56,948 nt of DNA from a virus, in IMG/VR virus record IMGVR_UViG_3300037502_002662, positions 1 through 56,948 of that record; one strand, given 5' to 3'. A program made the position numbers and the translations under genes. Under the pieces are notes generated by a model. It was not told the origin of the DNA and did not search any database. It saw only the letters and a program-made list of their open reading frames with translations. Numbering within the stretch: position 1 is the first letter of the stretch; the number at the start of each line of letters is the position of its first letter. Shown here one piece after another: positions 25,301 to 32,939 of the stretch.

Positions 25301-25497
25301 TGACTACTATATTCTGTCCATATAGCGCTTGCAAATATAATACTTCTCGACGTCCTTGTAAAGTTGGTATATGCATAGCTGAAGAGATAAGACTTGCAGA
25401 TTATGAACTGGACGAGCCTATCTACACAGACAAAGGAGAAATTGAAGAAGCTTTAGATTGTGAAATGTACAAGCATTATCCACAAAAATTCTATTAA
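25300..25497 (+). CDS. Cys-rich small protein
   Basis: A 65-residue protein overlapping the previous stop by one base, behind AGGGAGGTGG. CPYSACKYNTSRRPCKVGIC at the N-terminus and a later Cys suggest a metal-binding fold. Family unknown. A twister ribozyme follows 21 bases downstream. Confidence 0.65.
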   Translation: MTTIFCPYSACKYNTSRRPCKVGICIAEEIRLADYELDEPIYTDKGEIEEALDCEMYKHYPQKFY

Positions 25498-25518
25498 TTC
25501 ATGGGGCCAAGTGCCCCA

Positions 25519-25572
25519 GTGTCTAATGCAGCCGAGGACGGTCCCAAGCCCGTGTAAATGCAGAGGGGACAT
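25519..25572 (+). ncRNA. Twister self-cleaving ribozyme 1
   Basis: The core GGTCCCAAGCCCG, then GTAAATGCAGAGGG, preceded by TAATGC, is the twister consensus. P1 is GTGTC/GACAT (25519-23 with 25568-72), P2 is TGC/GCA, P4 is ACGG/CCGT, and the loop CCC can form the pseudoknot with GAGGG. Cleavage is expected between 25524 and 25525 (U-A). It lies 26 bases before the start codon of the next gene. Confidence 0.85.
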
Positions 25573-25597
25573 AAAAATTACAAAGGGAGGCAATATA

Positions 25598-25795
25598 ATG
25601 AAAAGAATTAAGTGCCCACTTTGCTCTACGCCTTCAACAGCAACAGAATGGAATAATAAGACACGAGAATATTTTGATACAGGCATTGCAGAGCCCTACA
25701 TTATAATATCTGTAATTGAAGCAGCTATATATGTTTGTCCTAAATGTGAGGAGGAGTTAGGAGGTGAGATACTAGAACAAAACTTTATAGATTAA
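25598..25795 (+). CDS. Zinc-ribbon protein downstream of twister 1
   Basis: A 65-residue protein; ATG 25598 lies behind AAAGGGAGG. CPLC and CPKC pairs about 40 residues apart form a zinc ribbon. A longer frame from 25460 would run through the ribozyme and is rejected. Its mRNA 5' end would be trimmed by the ribozyme. Function unknown. Confidence 0.7.
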   Translation: MKRIKCPLCSTPSTATEWNNKTREYFDTGIAEPYIIISVIEAAIYVCPKCEEELGGEILEQNFID

Positions 25796-25818
25796 GATTA
25801 AACAAAGGGGGACCAATT

Positions 25819-25986
25819 ATGTATGACTACAATAAAATGTCAAAAATGAGAGAAGCTATCAAAAAACCTTATGGCTACAAATGGCATAAACGTGTAAATA
25901 AAATGACTGATAAACAAATATTAGCCATATACAAACGATTTGTTAAAGATGGCGTTATAAAACCACTATTTAGGAGTGATGTGTAA
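25819..25986 (+). CDS. Small basic protein (duplicated unit, intact copy)
   Basis: A 55-residue basic protein behind AAAGGGGG, containing HKRVNKMTDKQILAIYKRF, a helical segment common in short phage proteins. A decayed copy lies at 24982. Function unknown. Confidence 0.65.
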   Translation: MYDYNKMSKMREAIKKPYGYKWHKRVNKMTDKQILAIYKRFVKDGVIKPLFRSDV

Positions 25987-26220
25987 TGTTCGATAATAGA
26001 ATAGAACTTATAAAATATTTAGAGAGTATCATAGGCACAGATGACATAGCAGTTGTTAAAGTAGGGTTCATCTGTGGTAAAATAGAACTATGGGAAGTAT
26101 TACAAAGTTATAACAGATAACTATTCTTCATTTGATTATGACAATGAAATACCAGAATGGCATGAATGATATTTCTAATGAACTAGTAAGAGATATCGAC
26201 TATATACAAGTAATATTTTA
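25986..26220 (+). pseudogene. Frameshifted copy of the gene at 25064
   Basis: The frame opens at ATG 25986 and reads MFDNRIELIKYLESII, then stops at 26118-26120 after a deletion relative to copy 1. The remaining homologous DNA runs to about 26218. This copy retains about 18 N-terminal residues missing from copy 1. Confidence 0.7.
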
Positions 26221-26229
26221 AAATAACCC

Positions 26230-26322
26230 TTATACGTGTCCGTGATAAAATTAATAGTACTATAATATTAATAAGGTTATCACGGACACGTAAAATTTAA
26301 AATAAGCATGTTACGTGTTATC
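26230..26322 (+). promoter_or_regulatory. Promoter/operator module, copy C
   Basis: TTATACGTGTCCGTGATAA (26230) and TTATCACGGACACGTAA (26277) form an inverted pair around TATAATATTAATA. GCATGTTACGTGTTATC follows at 26306. The arrangement matches modules A and B. It precedes twister 2, so the ribozyme would sit in the leader of this transcript. Confidence 0.7.
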
Positions 26323-26356
26323 TATGAGTATAATAATATGTATAATAATTATATTA

Positions 26357-26418
26357 GCTTAATGCGGCCTGTAGATTTTCTACAGACGGTCCCAAGCCCG
26401 TGTAAACGCAGAGGGAGC
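26357..26418 (+). ncRNA. Twister self-cleaving ribozyme 2
   Basis: The same core as twister 1 (ACGGTCCCAAGCCCGTGTAA, then GCAGAGGG), with an added P3 hairpin CTGTAG/CTACAG. P1 is short: GCT 26357-59 with AGC 26416-18. P2 is TGCG/CGCA and P4 is ACGG/CCGT. Cleavage is expected between 26360 and 26361. It lies downstream of promoter module C. Confidence 0.85.
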
Positions 26419-26440
26419 ATACAATACATAAGGAGGTATT

Positions 26441-26709
26441 CTATGGCAAGAAGTACAAACTAGTGTGGGACAATCAAAAAGTTATAGGTGAAGTTAAAAA
26501 GTCCCAAGAAAAAAGGTGGTGATAACGTTAAATGCAAGACAAGGAATAAAGTACATATACCTAAAAGGTTTCTACATACGTAAAAAAAGACAACGAAAAG
26601 ATGGTATCAAAAGACCAATTGAAGAAAACAGCACTATATTGTTAAATTAATGCAAGAAGCTATTGACCAAGCAGATGATTTTGACATTATAATATGGTTC
26701 TGTACATAA
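26441..26709 (+). pseudogene. Decayed small-gene remnants
   Basis: An AAGGAGG site leads to a seven-codon frame at 26442. A 43-residue frame (GTG 26519 to 26650, KYIYLKGFYIRKKRQRKDG) and an overlapping 19-codon tail (26650-26709, EAIDQADDFDIIIWFCT) look like broken pieces of one or more former genes. No intact gene is supported in this stretch. Confidence 0.45.
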
Positions 26710-26721
26710 AGGGGGACACGT

Positions 26722-27663
26722 ATGAAAGTAAAAGACTTAAATGTAGGTGATAATGTAAACATAATACTAGCGGTAAAAGAAGCTCAGCTAAAATCTACAA
26801 AAGGTGGTAAACCTTACTTGGCGATGACATTATTTGATGGAGATGAAATAATATCAGCCAATCACTGGGATTATTACTCACAATATATACCAAAACCAAA
26901 TGATATTGTAGACATTATAGCTAACGTATCAACATGGAAAGAAAAGAAGCAGCTAACAATTCAATCATTCAAAGTCAGAAGAGACTTGGATATTAAGCAG
27001 TTTGCACCTCAAGGTAACATCAATGTGGAGCAGTATATTAAAACATTAAATGGTCTAATTAACAGTATCAACAACCCAGTACTAAAAGAATTAACAGAAC
27101 AGATAATTGTAGACAATCTACCTAATCTAAAAGTTAAGCCTGCAGCAAAGACATTTCATCACGCCTATGTTGCAGGGTTGCTTAAACACTCTGTAGACGT
27201 AGCTTCACATGCAGCAAATATTGCATCATACACAGATAACTGCTCTGAAGACTTATGTATAGCTGGAGGCCTTCTGCATGATATTGGTAAACTATGGACT
27301 TACAATATTGATGGAGTAGATATAACAATGTCTTTAAATGGAGAATTAATTGAACACATAAGCAAAGGCCTCATAGAGATTGAAAAATATAGAAATAAAG
27401 AGAACACAGGTTTAATAGATTTATTACAACATATAATTGCTAGTCATCATGGTAAGCTTGAGTATGGATCCCCAGTGACACCAAAATTCCTAGAAGCGTG
27501 GATAGTGCATTTCTGTGATAACCTTGATGCTAAAATAAATATAGTACAAGAAATAAATCAAAACTTAAAAAAAGGTGAGCTATATACAGATAAGCAATGG
27601 GCATTAGAAAATCAAAAAATGATATCCCAAGAATACATTAAGTCTATTGTAGGAGGTGCTTAA
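26722..27663 (+). CDS. YhaM-like 3'-5' exoribonuclease (OB + HD domains)
   Basis: A 313-residue protein behind AAAGGGGG. The N-terminal OB fold reads VGDNVNIILAVKEAQLK, then KPYLAMTLFDGDE. The HD domain has FHHAYVAGLLKHSVDVA, GGLLHDIGKL, IIASHHGKLEYGSP and HFCDNLDAK. This is the layout of the Firmicutes YhaM/CBF1 family, which degrades RNA or ssDNA 3' to 5' with metal ions. A phage copy could remodel RNA turnover. It begins 13 bases after the decayed region. Confidence 0.85.
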   Translation: MKVKDLNVGDNVNIILAVKEAQLKSTKGGKPYLAMTLFDGDEIISANHWDYYSQYIPKPNDIVDIIANVSTWKEKKQLTIQSFKVRRDLDIKQFAPQGNINVEQYIKTLNGLINSINNPVLKELTEQIIVDNLPNLKVKPAAKTFHHAYVAGLLKHSVDVASHAANIASYTDNCSEDLCIAGGLLHDIGKLWTYNIDGVDITMSLNGELIEHISKGLIEIEKYRNKENTGLIDLLQHIIASHHGKLEYGSPVTPKFLEAWIVHFCDNLDAKINIVQEINQNLKKGELYTDKQWALENQKMISQEYIKSIVGGA

Positions 27664-27664
27664 A

Positions 27665-28474
27665 GTGGGTTTCTACAAACTGTTCTATTGTGATATCTGT
27701 GGGGCGGAGTACCCTCCCCACTTGTTAAAAGATTTAGGCAATTCAACACATTTGTGTGAAACATGTATAACACCTAAATTAGTGGTCGTAAGAGATATAG
27801 CCAACATCATAGATGAAAATTCTAATAAATATTTTGCAGCAATACAAAAAATGGCAAAAGAACACGATGTATTAGTGCTAGAAACTATTGTACAAAATGA
27901 AAAAGAATTTAAGGAAGTTGCTTCACTTGAGATACCTACTCTTGTGTTGCAACCGTGTCAATTTGATACATCAATTATCAAACATAATATGGAAAAATAT
28001 CAAACAGTAAGGGCCATAAAAAGTATAATAAAAGAGTCAAATATAGATAAGCCTACTGTTATAATATTCAACAGATCAGACTTAATAGGAAAGCCACTGG
28101 CACTTGCACTCCTAGATAAAGACATAAATGCAACGCCTATTGTAATACACTCTAAAACACCACATGAACGTGCCGCCACGCTTCTTGAACAAGCCGATAT
28201 TGTTGTGTTGGCTACATCTAAAACGCAGAATATTAATGTAAAAGGTAAAGTGGTCATTGATATAAGTGGTGATAATTCATCACTTAAAGACCAGTGTAGA
28301 TACGTTTCTATGTCTGAGGTAGGTAAGCGTACTACACAAAGACTAATCAAAGATGTTAGGAGATGGTGGTATGGAAACATGCAAGAATGGCGTAAAGGTC
28401 TACAGTATGGGTTGGATAATGCTAATAATAACGATAATAGCATTGATAGTAGTGCCGGGGAGGCAGGAAGATGA
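27665..28474 (+). CDS. FolD-like protein with N-terminal zinc ribbon
   Basis: A 269-residue protein from GTG 27665 behind AGGAGGTG. CDIC and CETC pairs form an N-terminal zinc ribbon. Then a FolD (methylene-THF dehydrogenase/cyclohydrolase) pattern runs through: VIIFNRSDLIGKPLALALL, IVIHSKTPHE, ADIVVLATSK, KVVIDIS and MSEVGKRTTQRL. In NKYFAAIQKMAKE the usual catalytic Lys (four after Tyr) appears to be Ile, so dehydrogenase/cyclohydrolase activity is doubtful. It may bind NADP/folate for the ThyX pathway or have a new role. Confidence 0.65.
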   Translation: MGFYKLFYCDICGAEYPPHLLKDLGNSTHLCETCITPKLVVVRDIANIIDENSNKYFAAIQKMAKEHDVLVLETIVQNEKEFKEVASLEIPTLVLQPCQFDTSIIKHNMEKYQTVRAIKSIIKESNIDKPTVIIFNRSDLIGKPLALALLDKDINATPIVIHSKTPHERAATLLEQADIVVLATSKTQNINVKGKVVIDISGDNSSLKDQCRYVSMSEVGKRTTQRLIKDVRRWWYGNMQEWRKGLQYGLDNANNNDNSIDSSAGEAGR

Positions 28475-28790
28475 TTTAACTAAAAGAGAACAAAACTATA
28501 TGCAAAGTGTATTAACTGAATATGATACATTCAAAGAACTATTTGAAGACCCTGAAACAAGAAAAAATCCAAATGTAATGAAGATACAACTACAAATAAT
28601 TGAACAGAAAGTTAAAGAGCTTAAAAATATATCTGACAATCCAAAGATACACGCATTTGGTGATGCAATACTTGGTGGCTGCGGATTAGTCTATAAAGGT
28701 TATCTAGAATCAGATGTTGACAAAATCAAAGAAGGTATCAAATTATTGAAAAGTGCAAAAAGCATTCTAAAGGGGGAAGATGATGAATGA
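28371..28790 (+). CDS. Small membrane-anchored helical protein
   Basis: A 139-residue protein starting inside the FolD-like gene in another frame (ATG 28371 behind TTAGGAGAT; ATG 28407 is an alternative). A single N-terminal membrane segment (GWIMLIITIIALIVV) precedes a charged helical domain. Function unknown. Confidence 0.6.
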   Translation: METCKNGVKVYSMGWIMLIITIIALIVVPGRQEDDLTKREQNYMQSVLTEYDTFKELFEDPETRKNPNVMKIQLQIIEQKVKELKNISDNPKIHAFGDAILGGCGLVYKGYLESDVDKIKEGIKLLKSAKSILKGEDDE

Positions 28791-29221
28791 AACAATGTAA
28801 GGTTTGTGAGGGGCATTTTCAAGAAACAAAAATTAGGCGTTACAAAGGGGTATACCTTTGTAACGCTTGTTACAATGAAGCTATTAATAGAGAAAGATGT
28901 GTAATATGTGGTGGTGGACTAGTTAATCTAGGACCTCATAAGTATTGTGAAAGATGTGGTAGTAGAATATTTGTAGTTAATGATGATTATATAGAGCACT
29001 GTCTTGTACTAATAGGTATGTTAGTTAGTAATACGAGGTACGCAACCAAAGAAGCATACGAAAGTGATGTACGCAGAATGCTACAAATGCATTGCCCCAT
29101 GGTTATAAAATGGATCAATCAATTTGTAGATACTACTGAAGTCTTAAGATATGTCTACAGAACAGTCTTATCTCAAGCGATTAATATACACATAGGGGGT
29201 ACAGAACAAGATGACGCTTGA
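28787..29221 (+). CDS. Double zinc-ribbon protein
   Basis: A 144-residue protein overlapping the previous stop by 4 bases. Four Cys pairs (CKVC, CNAC, CVIC, CERC) fill residues 4-57, like two tandem zinc ribbons. The C-terminal half is helical. No family named. Confidence 0.7.
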   Translation: MKQCKVCEGHFQETKIRRYKGVYLCNACYNEAINRERCVICGGGLVNLGPHKYCERCGSRIFVVNDDYIEHCLVLIGMLVSNTRYATKEAYESDVRRMLQMHCPMVIKWINQFVDTTEVLRYVYRTVLSQAINIHIGGTEQDDA

Positions 29222-29399
29222 TGACTTATTTGTCACTACAGATGATAAATACAGGATTTGTAGTGAATGTGGTGAACGTAAGCATGTTAGTGAGTTCTAC
29301 AAAGATGGTAAGCGTAATGGATTGATACGCTACAGAAGAGATTGTAAAAACTGTTATCGTAAAAAACGTATACGTGAAAGACGCTATAAAAGGAGGTGA
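29211..29399 (+). CDS. Zinc-ribbon fragment of an HNH-type protein
   Basis: A 62-residue basic protein overlapping the previous gene. It matches the N-terminal zinc ribbon of phage HNH proteins (CSECGERKHVSEFYKDGKRN, then CKNCYRKK) but lacks the HNH core. It may be a stand-alone DNA-binding ribbon or a truncation. Confidence 0.65.
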   Translation: MTLDDLFVTTDDKYRICSECGERKHVSEFYKDGKRNGLIRYRRDCKNCYRKKRIRERRYKRR

Positions 29400-29404
29400 T
29401 AAAA

Positions 29405-29974
29405 GTGAGGCCAGACGTAAACAACTGTGCAACATGTAAACAATGTGGTGAATACAAACCTATAAGTAAATTTAGAAAGTACCGCGGCGGTCGTAGGGGT
29501 TACTACAATTATTGTACCAGTTGTGAAAGTATCAACAACCGATATAAGTATCTTATACAAAAATACGAAAAAATAGGTGATGAAAGTACTAAGCAACAAA
29601 TTGAAGATATCGAAAAACTTTATAAAATATTAGAATCCAAGGGTTATACTGTATATGGGTTGTGGCGTAGACATAACGCTGAGAAAACTGCAGAAGATAA
29701 CATCAAAAGACTACTTAATAAATTCAATGAGGGACCTGATGTATCTATAAATGAATTACGTACGTATTATAAAATGGACTTCTACAGTATGTCTGAGGAT
29801 GAGTTGGAGGAACTACAAGCTGAACTTATGAATAAATACTGTCCAGTCATTGATTATGAACTAAATGAACAAACAGGTATTAAAATACCTATTAGAGACA
29901 AATCAATATATGATAAATATGATGGGCTGTTTGAAAAAATCATGAATAAGATTGATGATGCGCTGGGGTATTAG
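29405..29974 (+). CDS. Zinc-ribbon helical protein
   Basis: A 189-residue protein from GTG 29405 behind AAAGGAGGTG. The N-terminus repeats the HNH-type ribbon (CKQCGEYKPISKFRKYRGGR, then CTSCES). The remainder is helical without HNH residues. Possibly DNA-binding; a relative of the previous gene. Confidence 0.65.
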   Translation: MRPDVNNCATCKQCGEYKPISKFRKYRGGRRGYYNYCTSCESINNRYKYLIQKYEKIGDESTKQQIEDIEKLYKILESKGYTVYGLWRRHNAEKTAEDNIKRLLNKFNEGPDVSINELRTYYKMDFYSMSEDELEELQAELMNKYCPVIDYELNEQTGIKIPIRDKSIYDKYDGLFEKIMNKIDDALGY

Positions 29975-30015
29975 CCTATAAAATATATGCAGTGGGGGAG
30001 GGGAATTTAACTACA

Positions 30016-30240
30016 ATGATATCAAATGTAGACGAGGTTGTTAGGGCTATAGAATCACTGGATGATAATTACAGAGTTACTAGTGCTACACCAATGGAAA
30101 TTTATGTTACATTTAATAACATACCATTATCTGGTAAAAGACTTGTGGAACTACAGGATACCGTACGCAATATTATAAAATATGAAGGTATGAAATCATT
30201 CATAATAAGATGTAAGGGAGGTATACTCAAGGATGAATGA
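30016..30240 (+). CDS. Hypothetical small protein
   Basis: A 74-residue protein; the ATG at 30016 is 12 bases after GGGGGAGGGG, with GTG 29992 as an alternative. Alternating beta and alpha pattern (PMEIYVTFNNIPLSGKRLVE). It overlaps the next start by 8 bases. Family unknown. Confidence 0.55.
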   Translation: MISNVDEVVRAIESLDDNYRVTSATPMEIYVTFNNIPLSGKRLVELQDTVRNIIKYEGMKSFIIRCKGGILKDE

Positions 30241-30691
30241 GCAATGGAAAGATATTAAAGGTTATGAAGGTATCTACCAAGTCAGTAATACTGGTAAGAT
30301 AAGGAGTATTAAACGTGATAAGTTACTGAAACAACAGATTATAGGGAACTACAGGGCTGTAAGGTTATCAAAGGATAACATTCAAAAGGTGCACTATGTA
30401 CACAGATTAGTTGCGGAACACTTTATTGATAACCCTAAAGGATATAAATATATCAAGCATAAAGATGATAATATGTCAAATAATAGAGCGGATAATCTAC
30501 AGTGGATACCTAAACCTAATGATAGGAATAAGTCACGCAGTGTTTCTAAGATACTTGATGGAACTACACTTGAGGTATACGACACGGTGACGCAGGCTGC
30601 TGAGGAGAATAATTTATCTACAAGCTCTATCATAAAAGTTTGTCGAGGCTTACAGAAAACAGCCGGTGGGTATGAGTGGAGATACTTATAA
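30233..30691 (+). CDS. HNH homing endonuclease (NUMOD4-HNH-NUMOD1)
   Basis: A 152-residue protein: NUMOD4 (QWKDIKGYEGIYQVSNTG), HNH_3 core (YIKHKDDNMSNNRADNLQW) and a C-terminal NUMOD1-like repeat (VTQAAEENNLSTSSI, GGYEWRYL). It has the same domain order as the N-half of the fusion protein at 18975. The first HNH residues are IKHKDDN where the fusion has INHRDGN, so activity should be checked. A free-standing mobile gene. Confidence 0.85.
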   Translation: MNEQWKDIKGYEGIYQVSNTGKIRSIKRDKLLKQQIIGNYRAVRLSKDNIQKVHYVHRLVAEHFIDNPKGYKYIKHKDDNMSNNRADNLQWIPKPNDRNKSRSVSKILDGTTLEVYDTVTQAAEENNLSTSSIIKVCRGLQKTAGGYEWRYL

Positions 30692-30732
30692 TTGTACAAA
30701 TAACTACGTATATTACAGGATGTTGGAACTAC

Positions 30733-30762
30733 AGTGTATCATTTTGATACACTTTTTTTTTC
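30733..30762 (+). terminator. Rho-independent terminator
   Basis: AGTGTATCA/TGATACACT hairpin with a 3-base loop and nine T residues. It ends the rightward early/accessory transcription before the repeat island. Confidence 0.95.
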
Positions 30763-30777
30763 TGTAAAACTTACCAA

Positions 30778-31395
30778 TTTTCGCTACGTAGCAATGTAGC
30801 GAAAAAGTGTTCAAACCCAGTGTTTCCAATATATTGAGCATCCCTGAGGGTATACTTTTTCGCAACCTTCGTCGCCTTTGCTACTTTTGAACGTAAAAAT
30901 AGGTTTATTTAATAAAAATTTTATCTAAGTATGTGTTGCGGTGGTTATACAGTTATCTTTCTGTAATTATTCAAAAAAGAGCATATATCTAAACTACAAT
31001 ATTTCTTTATATATTAAAGAAAATGTATATAAAGGGATTTTTTTTATTTATTGTTATTAAAATATTTTAAATATACATTAAATACTATATAATATATGTT
31101 TTTATAAAATATCTTATTAGATATAATACTTTATTAGAAAATATACAAAATATAAATTGTATGTAGATAAGTACTCTATCAGCATATTAAATTAAACAAA
31201 AATTTTTTATTATAAAACTAAAAAATGCGTTGCGAAGGTAGCGAAAGTAGCGAAGGTAACGAAAAAAATATCTTTCCAAATTGCCTATAGGTTGGAATCA
31301 CTAAGTTTGAAGGCTCTTAAAATTTTCGCTACGTAGCGAAAAACTGTACACTTCATAGCTAAAAACGTAGCGAAAACGTAGCGAAAAATTATTTA
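30778..31395. repeat. Iteron arrays flanking a very AT-rich segment (candidate replication origin)
   Basis: Units of the GTAGCGAAA type occur at 30778-30806 (as an inverted pair), 30862-30895 (inverted), 31226-31268 (direct, four units) and 31323-31392. The last includes a perfect 20-base palindrome centred on CTACGTAG and two ACGTAGCGAAAA units. Between 30.9 and 31.2 kb the DNA is nearly pure A+T. Inverted iterons around an AT-rich zone resemble origins with an unwinding element. No gene is seen. Confidence 0.6.
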
Positions 31396-31479
31396 TTGAG
31401 TTTAAAAATTTTAAAATAATTTTAAAAATCATTAAATAACTTAAAAACAACCAAGCTAAACGACATTTTCTACCAATTT

Positions 31480-31830
31480 TATCAAGTGCGGATCAGCGCG
31501 GCGCGGCAGCTAAGTCCTCTTAATATTATATAAACCATTAGCCACAGCGATACAATGTTAAATAAACTCAAAATAAAATACAAATGTAGCTTAGTAACGA
31601 AGTGCCTTTTTACGCGGGTCAATCTGCAAAGATTCAAAAACTATAAGACTGAGCGGCCTCGTCTTATCGAGGCAGCACCGCGACATAGACCCCCTCTTGC
31701 GTCGTGGCATTGCATAGGCTAATTGAGGCTATAATAGTATAAGTAATTAATAGTTATGGCTAATCGGCGCCGCAAAGAGGTTGTGTAGTTAATACATAGC
31801 TCAGGCTAATCGGCGCCGCATCAGCACAAA
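31480..31830. repeat. Non-coding stretch with GC-rich repeats and stems
   Basis: Two exact GGCTAATCGGCGCCGCA copies (near 31757 and 31814) and related forms (GGCTAATTGAGGCT near 31711) occur here. A stem GCCTCG/CGAGGC and a 7-pair CCGCGAC/GTCGTGG stem lie near 31650-31700. GC-rich islets in an AT-rich background and no open frame suggest protein-binding or structured-RNA function. Confidence 0.6.
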
Positions 31831-31863
31831 ATAAAAAGAAGCGACTATTCATCGTCGCTTCTT
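31826..31863 (-). terminator. Rho-independent terminator of the leftward unit
   Basis: On the minus strand AAGAAGCGAC and GTCGCTTCTT form a 10-bp stem followed by TTTATTTT. It ends the leftward unit starting near 32.9 kb. Confidence 0.85.
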
Positions 31864-32019
31864 ACTAACATTTCCATTAGCTTAAGCTTTGCTGATAGCA
31901 AGTCATCATACATAAATCTTTTGTAGGAACTTATAGCATCTATTATTTTGTTGTCGTCATCCATAAAGCATATACTAACAAGATCATACAGTATTCTTAA
32001 TTCTTTTTGTAGTTAACAT
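31845..32019 (-). pseudogene. Small leftward gene with a one-base frameshift in an A run
   Basis: A perfect AAGGAGG precedes ATG (32019), but the frame stops after 11 codons. Removing one A from the A5 run near the start gives a 57-residue product (KELRILYDLVSICFMDDDN and on to LVRSDDE) ending at 31845. It could be a sequencing error, a phase-variable A run or a programmed slip. It is the last gene before the leftward terminator. Confidence 0.55.
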
Positions 32020-32049
32020 TTGTAAACCTCCTTAAGTTATTAAATTGTT

Positions 32050-32070
32050 GAAGGGCTTGTACAGCCCTTC
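32050..32070 (-). other. Hairpin between two leftward genes
   Basis: GAAGGGCT and its complement form a stem just after the stop of the gene ending at 32075. The T-tract is weak, so it may allow partial read-through. Confidence 0.6.
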
Positions 32071-32074
32071 GTAT

Positions 32075-32845
32075 TTATTTGGATACCAACATCTCCCTAA
32101 TTTTACTAAGTATTTCTTTACTATCTGAAGCCTTTAGTTTTTCAACATTGATTGTAGTTAACATATTTTCGATTTCTTTTTGTTTTTCTAATGCTTCAGC
32201 AGCTTTTGGATTACCGCTGTCTCTAAGCGTTTTCAATTGTTCTTCAACTTCAAGTAACTTTTTGTACCTTTCACTATTAGGGTCAAAGTCAGCTTTTGAT
32301 TTCATTATGGACTTTTTGGATTGAATATTTCTGATTGCCTTCCTTAATTTTTCTTGGTCGTTAGCTAACTCTTGGAGTTCATCTTCAGTATATTCTACTG
32401 TAGATCTTTTTGGACCACCACTTTTAGACTTAGGCTTGTCCGCAGCGATTCTAAGTAAATTTTCTGCAATCGCTGCTGTTACAAGCTTTTTATAGTTATC
32501 GATTGTCATTGTTTTTGATTTTGTGCGACTTCTTTTTGATTGTTGGCTCTTAATCATTCTGTCGATTTCATCATCCGTTGCTTGTTTTAGAAATTCAACG
32601 TCAACTTCTTGTAAGTTAGTAACTTGTGATATTAATTCATCCATAGCGTCATGTGATTTTTTACTTTCTTCAACCTTTGATTGATACTTTTCAACATCAG
32701 TAGCTATTTTGTTTAACACATCGTTTGCAACTTCTTCACTGGTAGCTACTAATTGTGCTGTGTAGGTCAACGACCTACCAGCTGTACTTTGCTGCTTGCC
32801 TCCTTCAGCAAAAAGTCCTTTCAAGTTGTTTTTGTTTGACATCAT
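32075..32845 (-). CDS. Coiled-coil protein with two IQSKK motifs (unrecognised family)
   Basis: A 256-residue, highly charged, helical protein; ATG 32845 lies behind GTGGAGG on the minus strand. Two related segments are visible: RMIKSQQSKR (about 96-105), followed by a Tyr and a helix, and KAIRNIQSKKS (169-179), followed by Tyr-x5-VEEQLK. The protein at 34353 carries two more. I do not recognise the family. The surrounding DNA has dispersed repeats, so a DNA-binding or partition role is possible but unproved. Confidence 0.7.
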   Translation of the reverse strand: MMSNKNNLKGLFAEGGKQQSTAGRSLTYTAQLVATSEEVANDVLNKIATDVEKYQSKVEESKKSHDAMDELISQVTNLQEVDVEFLKQATDDEIDRMIKSQQSKRSRTKSKTMTIDNYKKLVTAAIAENLLRIAADKPKSKSGGPKRSTVEYTEDELQELANDQEKLRKAIRNIQSKKSIMKSKADFDPNSERYKKLLEVEEQLKTLRDSGNPKAAEALEKQKEIENMLTTINVEKLKASDSKEILSKIREMLVSK

Positions 32846-32903
32846 TTTACCAACCTCCACTTTGTAATTTTTTTTGAAAAGAAATTTTTCTTTTCTTAAT
32901 TAT

Positions 32904-32912
32904 ATTATACTA
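32904..32912 (-). promoter_or_regulatory. Leftward promoter -10
   Basis: Minus-strand TTTGTAGTATAATATAA, 59 bases before the start codon, is a variant of the TTTGTGGTATAATA promoter family seen elsewhere in this genome. Confidence 0.6.
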
Positions 32913-32939
32913 CAAATAACTGAAATTTAATTAAGCAAT

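Noticed and set aside
25460-25597. N-terminal extension of the zinc-ribbon gene
   Set aside because: It would translate the twister ribozyme and lacks a ribosome site; the ATG at 25598 has a strong one.
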